From: Gammaproteobacteria bacterium
Lineage (GTDB): Bacteria > Pseudomonadota > Gammaproteobacteria > GCA-001735895
Direction: 5' to 3'
Assembly (NCBI GenBank): GCA_029288195.1
Contig: JARFPR010000545.1
Location: 1 to 8,184 of the forward strand
Length of the DNA stretch: 8,184 nucleotides
This document shows, piece after piece, positions 5,953 through 8,184 of the stretch (its first letter is position 1; each line of letters starts with the position of its first letter). A model generated the notes under the pieces. That model saw only the letters and a program-made list of their open reading frames with translations, was not told the DNA's origin and ran no database searches. The position numbers and the translations under genes are program-made.

Positions 5953-6813
5953 CTAATTCAGGTCGAGGCTGTACTTGACGACGCGGTCATTGCCCGAATC
6001 GGATAACCAGAGTTCCGAACCCCTCACTTCGACACCTTCGGGCGTCCTGAATCGATTCACCCCCTTAGCCGGCGAACCGTTTCCCAGCACGTGCAATAAC
6101 TTGCCGTCGGCGCCAATAAATTTAACCACATGGTTGTTCTTATCGGCAGCAATGATGATTCCGTTGGCAGTCAAATCGAGGTAGCGAACCCCGTTAAAGT
6201 CGTATTCCTTGCGTCCCAGCTCGGCTTTGATCTCGAGATCGGGGGATAGCAACAGCATGCGGCTGTTACCTGCATCCGCAAGCCAGATATTGCCATCTTT
6301 ACCCAACTCGAGATCATGCGGTGAAGCAAGCCCGGTCATTTCATCGACGACGCGCCCGTCCCGATAGGCAACGACATTGCCCGACCAGGCGCCGGCGACA
6401 TAAACCAGCCCATTCGGATGAATCAGTACGCCTTCCGGTCCGCGAATGCGTTCGCTGAGCTCGCCGACCAGGGTCGCAATGGTGCCATCGATTTCGTAAA
6501 TGGTGACACGATTATTGTGCGTATCAGCGACGTAAGCCCTCCCCTGGCCATCAAAATCGACGTCATGAGTGCCGGACTGATGGTCAGAACCAAACTCTGC
6601 CAACAGTTCGAGCGATTCCGGATCGAGAATTGCAATACGATTATTACCGACATCCGAGACAAATAAATACTTGCCGTCCGGTGTCAACTTGAGGTCATGG
6701 GGGTTATCCAGTTGGGCTTTACTGGCCCCGACGAAGCTCAGCATGACTTCCGCGGCAATTACCACGTTTACCGAAAGCACGAGCAATATCGTGAAAATGA
6801 ATCTTGTAATCAT
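5953..6813 (-). CDS. Secreted six-bladed NHL-repeat beta-propeller protein
   Basis: From ATG 6813 the protein has 286 residues. It opens with a clear Sec signal peptide (residues 1-21, MITRF, then a hydrophobic core, then VVIAA before E22). The rest is six NHL-type blades at about 36-62, 80-106, 124-150, 163-190, 206-232 and 256-281. Each has the pattern P(H/E)D/GV-L...DG-(I/L)(W/Y)V(A/S)D..NNR(I/V) seen for example in VSDVGNNRIAIL (52-63), VADTHNNRVTIY (95-106) and LSDSGNDRVVKY (270-281). Six blades fill a complete propeller, so no other domain is present. Function is not predictable: propellers of this kind bind proteins or ligands, and some act as lactonases or lyases, but no catalytic set could be assigned. 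A longer frame begins at TTG 6879. I rejected it because it buries the signal peptide behind 22 extra residues, although neither start has a good ribosome binding site. The gap to the upstream GT9 gene is about 200 bases, so an operon is possible but not shown. Confidence 0.85.
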   Translation of the reverse strand: MITRFIFTILLVLSVNVVIAAEVMLSFVGASKAQLDNPHDLKLTPDGKYLFVSDVGNNRIAILDPESLELLAEFGSDHQSGTHDVDFDGQGRAYVADTHNNRVTIYEIDGTIATLVGELSERIRGPEGVLIHPNGLVYVAGAWSGNVVAYRDGRVVDEMTGLASPHDLELGKDGNIWLADAGNSRMLLLSPDLEIKAELGRKEYDFNGVRYLDLTANGIIIAADKNNHVVKFIGADGKLLHVLGNGSPAKGVNRFRTPEGVEVRGSELWLSDSGNDRVVKYSLDLN

Positions 6814-6875
6814 TGAGTGTAAATTAACCGTTTGTAAAGGAGCTCGCAAGAGATGACATAGAATTCTTCGGGTAG

Positions 6876-7007
6876 TCAATTATTCCGGCATTGCATGACA
6901 CATTTGTCCACACCAGTATCGTTCGCCTGGAGAATTGTCACCTGCCAGAACTGGCGCCACTCAATATTCTGCGGCAGGCTGCCGTCAGCGAATAAGCCTT
7001 TCGCCAC
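6876..7007 (-). CDS. Doubtful small ORF between the GT9 and propeller genes
   Basis: A 43-codon GTG-initiated frame starts 7 bases after the GT9 stop codon. Its product is mixed polar and aromatic (for example NIEWRQFWQVTILQ in the middle) with two cysteines near the end (KCVMQC). It has no ribosome binding site next to the GTG, and I recognise no family. An open 48-codon frame on the opposite strand covers the same bases, so chance openness is likely. Listed only because it fills the spacer and could be translationally coupled to GT9. Confidence 0.12.
   Translation of the reverse strand: MAKGLFADGSLPQNIEWRQFWQVTILQANDTGVDKCVMQCRNN
6944..6955. repeat. Small palindrome GCCAG-AA-CTGGC
   Basis: A perfect 5-2-5 inverted repeat in the spacer between the GT9 and propeller genes, 16 bases from a second palindrome. 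It could be a protein-binding site or part of an RNA fold at the end of the GT9 transcript. Its function is not known. Confidence 0.25.
6972..6984 (-). terminator. Palindrome/hairpin downstream of the GT9 gene
   Basis: CGGCAG-G-CTGCCG is a perfect 13-base palindrome about 30 bases past the GT9 stop, with further imperfect flanking complementarity (ATTC / GAAT). The fold is GC-rich, but the minus strand continues CAGAATATTGAG without a U-tract, so termination is uncertain. A short extragenic palindrome with another role is equally possible. Confidence 0.25.
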
Positions 7008-7014
7008 AGACAGA

Positions 7015-8085
7015 TTAGTGACTGCGACTTTGGTCCTTTAATCGTCCAACCGCGAAATCCAGTCGCTCGATTACCGCATCGGTTTCAACCAGGTCCATAA
7101 CGCCCGGTGCTTCGATTCGAGTACCCCAACGAAGTTCCTGCGGACTCTTTCCCCTGAAGTGCTGTGCCGCCTCGGTAAATTTATCAACGCAGAGATCGAG
7201 CGAGTGGTAGGGCCCGCTGCGCAGCGACCAGGTACTGGCATGTAAACCGATAACCGCGGTCCCCAGCGCATTGGCCAGGTGAGCCGGCCCGGCATCAGGA
7301 CTTAACACAAGATCGGCACGTTGCAACAGTGCTGCCAGCTGTGGCAGGGTATCCTTGCCGATCAGGTTAATCGGCTGATTTTTCATTGCCTGCTGTATCG
7401 CCTCGCCGGTCGCTGTTTCCAGTTCGGTCGGCCCCCCGGATAAGACCACCGCCATATCATGATGCACTATCGCATGGTCCGCCACAGCGGCATAGTGATC
7501 CGCGTGCCAGTTACGAGACGGATGACTCGAACAGGGAGAGATCAACAGGATTTGTTTTCCGACGGGCAGCGTCGAATCCACAAACGCCTTCGCCTCGTCG
7601 CTAACTGGAAAGTCCCACACGGGCTCGGGCGCATCCAGGCCGATCGTGCGGGCAAAGGATAAATGGCCCTGGACCTGGTGCTCCTGTCGTGTTTCGGGTA
7701 TCGAATGGGTCATAAAGAATCGATGAAAATCGCGCGCCCGGTATTTATCCCAGCCCAGCTTGATGCCGGCTTTGACGCAGGCGCCGGTAAGGTTTGCCCG
7801 TGCCGAGGTTTGCATCTGCAACATGACATCAAAACTTTCACCGGCAAGCTCCCGCCTCAGTTTCAGGTAAGCACCCCAGCCTCCTTTCTTGTCGAGCACG
7901 ATAAAACGTACGCCTTCGAGACAGGATAACAACTTGTATTCGAGCGCTGCACAAATCCAGGTTACCCGGGTCTGTGGCCAGCTGCGCTGGATTGCACGCA
8001 GCACCGGAACCGCGTGGGTAACATCACCGAGCGCCGACAGGCGCACAATACAGATATTTTGAGGAGCGCTTTTTAACGGCAGCAT
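7015..8085 (-). CDS. Glycosyltransferase family 9, ADP-heptose:LPS heptosyltransferase-like
   Basis: A 356-residue GT-B glycosyltransferase of family GT9, the family of WaaC/WaaF, which add heptose from an ADP-sugar to the LPS inner core at the cytoplasmic face of the inner membrane. The N-terminal ICIVRLSALGDVTHAVPVL (11-29) is the acceptor-domain signature, and Asp21 aligns with the proposed catalytic base of WaaC. The C-terminal domain begins around ILLISPC (179-185), followed by the SRNW segment (190-193). It carries the donor-binding motif SPDAGPAHLANALGTAVIGL (262-281). The length is typical of the family. No signal peptide is present. The ATG at 8085 has no obvious ribosome binding site, but no better start keeps the conserved N-terminus. 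It might be WaaC, WaaF or a later heptosyltransferase; sequence inspection does not decide, so no symbol is given. It lies 18 bases downstream of a possible gene end at the window edge. Confidence 0.88.
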   Translation of the reverse strand: MLPLKSAPQNICIVRLSALGDVTHAVPVLRAIQRSWPQTRVTWICAALEYKLLSCLEGVRFIVLDKKGGWGAYLKLRRELAGESFDVMLQMQTSARANLTGACVKAGIKLGWDKYRARDFHRFFMTHSIPETRQEHQVQGHLSFARTIGLDAPEPVWDFPVSDEAKAFVDSTLPVGKQILLISPCSSHPSRNWHADHYAAVADHAIVHHDMAVVLSGGPTELETATGEAIQQAMKNQPINLIGKDTLPQLAALLQRADLVLSPDAGPAHLANALGTAVIGLHASTWSLRSGPYHSLDLCVDKFTEAAQHFRGKSPQELRWGTRIEAPGVMDLVETDAVIERLDFAVGRLKDQSRSH

Positions 8086-8103
8086 CAGGCCGGGACCCGA
8101 CGG

Positions 8104-8184
8104 TTAACGTGGCGGAGATTCAGCGAATTCAAAGCTAAAGAGTACCCGTTGGCCAAGCGTGCTATTTATTACCTGGCTCAGTGG
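8104..8184 (-). CDS. Possible 3' end of a gene upstream of GT9 (partial)
   Basis: The minus strand is open from the window edge to a TAA at 8104-8106, giving a 26-residue C-terminus ending FEFAESPPR. If real, this gene precedes the GT9 gene in the same direction with a gap of 18 bases, as in an LPS-core operon. I do not recognise the fragment. A plus-strand frame over the same bases is also open to the edge (TTG at 8149, reading as an AKRAIYYLAQW-type N-terminus), so the strand is not settled. Confidence 0.3.
   Translation of the reverse strand, partial: PLSQVINSTLGQRVLFSFEFAESPPR

Noticed and set aside
6814..6879. TTG-initiated N-terminal extension of the propeller protein with an RR pair resembling a Tat motif
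   Set aside because: The RR pair is far from the hydrophobic core, TTG is a rare start, and the ATG at 6813 gives a normal Sec signal peptide.

Overview
The window looks like a chromosomal segment of a free-living, probably marine or sediment Gammaproteobacterium. The composition is moderately GC-rich by eye. It carries a glycosyltransferase family 9 (heptosyltransferase-like) gene, which points to an LPS-bearing Gram-negative, plus an HtrA-type envelope protease and a non-pyrrolysine MttB-family methyltransferase of the kind found in marine proteobacteria. The taxonomic placement is inference. No tRNA, rRNA, CRISPR array, insertion sequence or phage gene is visible.

Left part (127-4074): a compact divergent locus. 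On the minus strand a EutQ-like cupin gene and an FAD-dependent DadA/DAO-type oxidoreductase gene overlap by ATGA. On the plus strand a TetR-family regulator gene and an MttB-superfamily (trimethylamine methyltransferase family) gene also overlap by ATGA. Between the two arms, 71 bases hold two copies of an ATACA-N4-TGTAT palindrome exactly 22 bp apart. The first lies in the spacer of a sigma70-like promoter and the second just upstream of the regulator start. The most economical reading is one TetR-controlled regulon for catabolism of an N-methylated compound. The MttB-like enzyme would remove a methyl group from a quaternary amine, the flavoenzyme would oxidise the resulting amine, and the cupin would have an unknown accessory role. 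The substrate is not determined, and the corrinoid protein an MttB enzyme normally needs is not in the window.

Middle part (4077-5952): an S1C (HtrA/DegP-like) serine protease with an intact His-Asp-Ser triad, an N-terminal membrane segment, one PDZ domain and an unusual C-terminal region. It converges on the MttB gene with only 2 bp between stop codons. Upstream is a noticeably AT-rich non-coding stretch of about 330 bases with promoter-like sequence and a small inverted repeat.

Right part (5953-8184): a secreted six-bladed NHL-type beta-propeller protein, a roughly 200-base spacer with two small palindromes and a doubtful 43-codon ORF, a GT9 heptosyltransferase-like gene for LPS core synthesis, and a fragment at the window edge that may be the 3' end of another minus-strand gene. 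All genes from 4077 onward are on the minus strand. They look like ordinary housekeeping or envelope functions rather than part of the methylamine locus.
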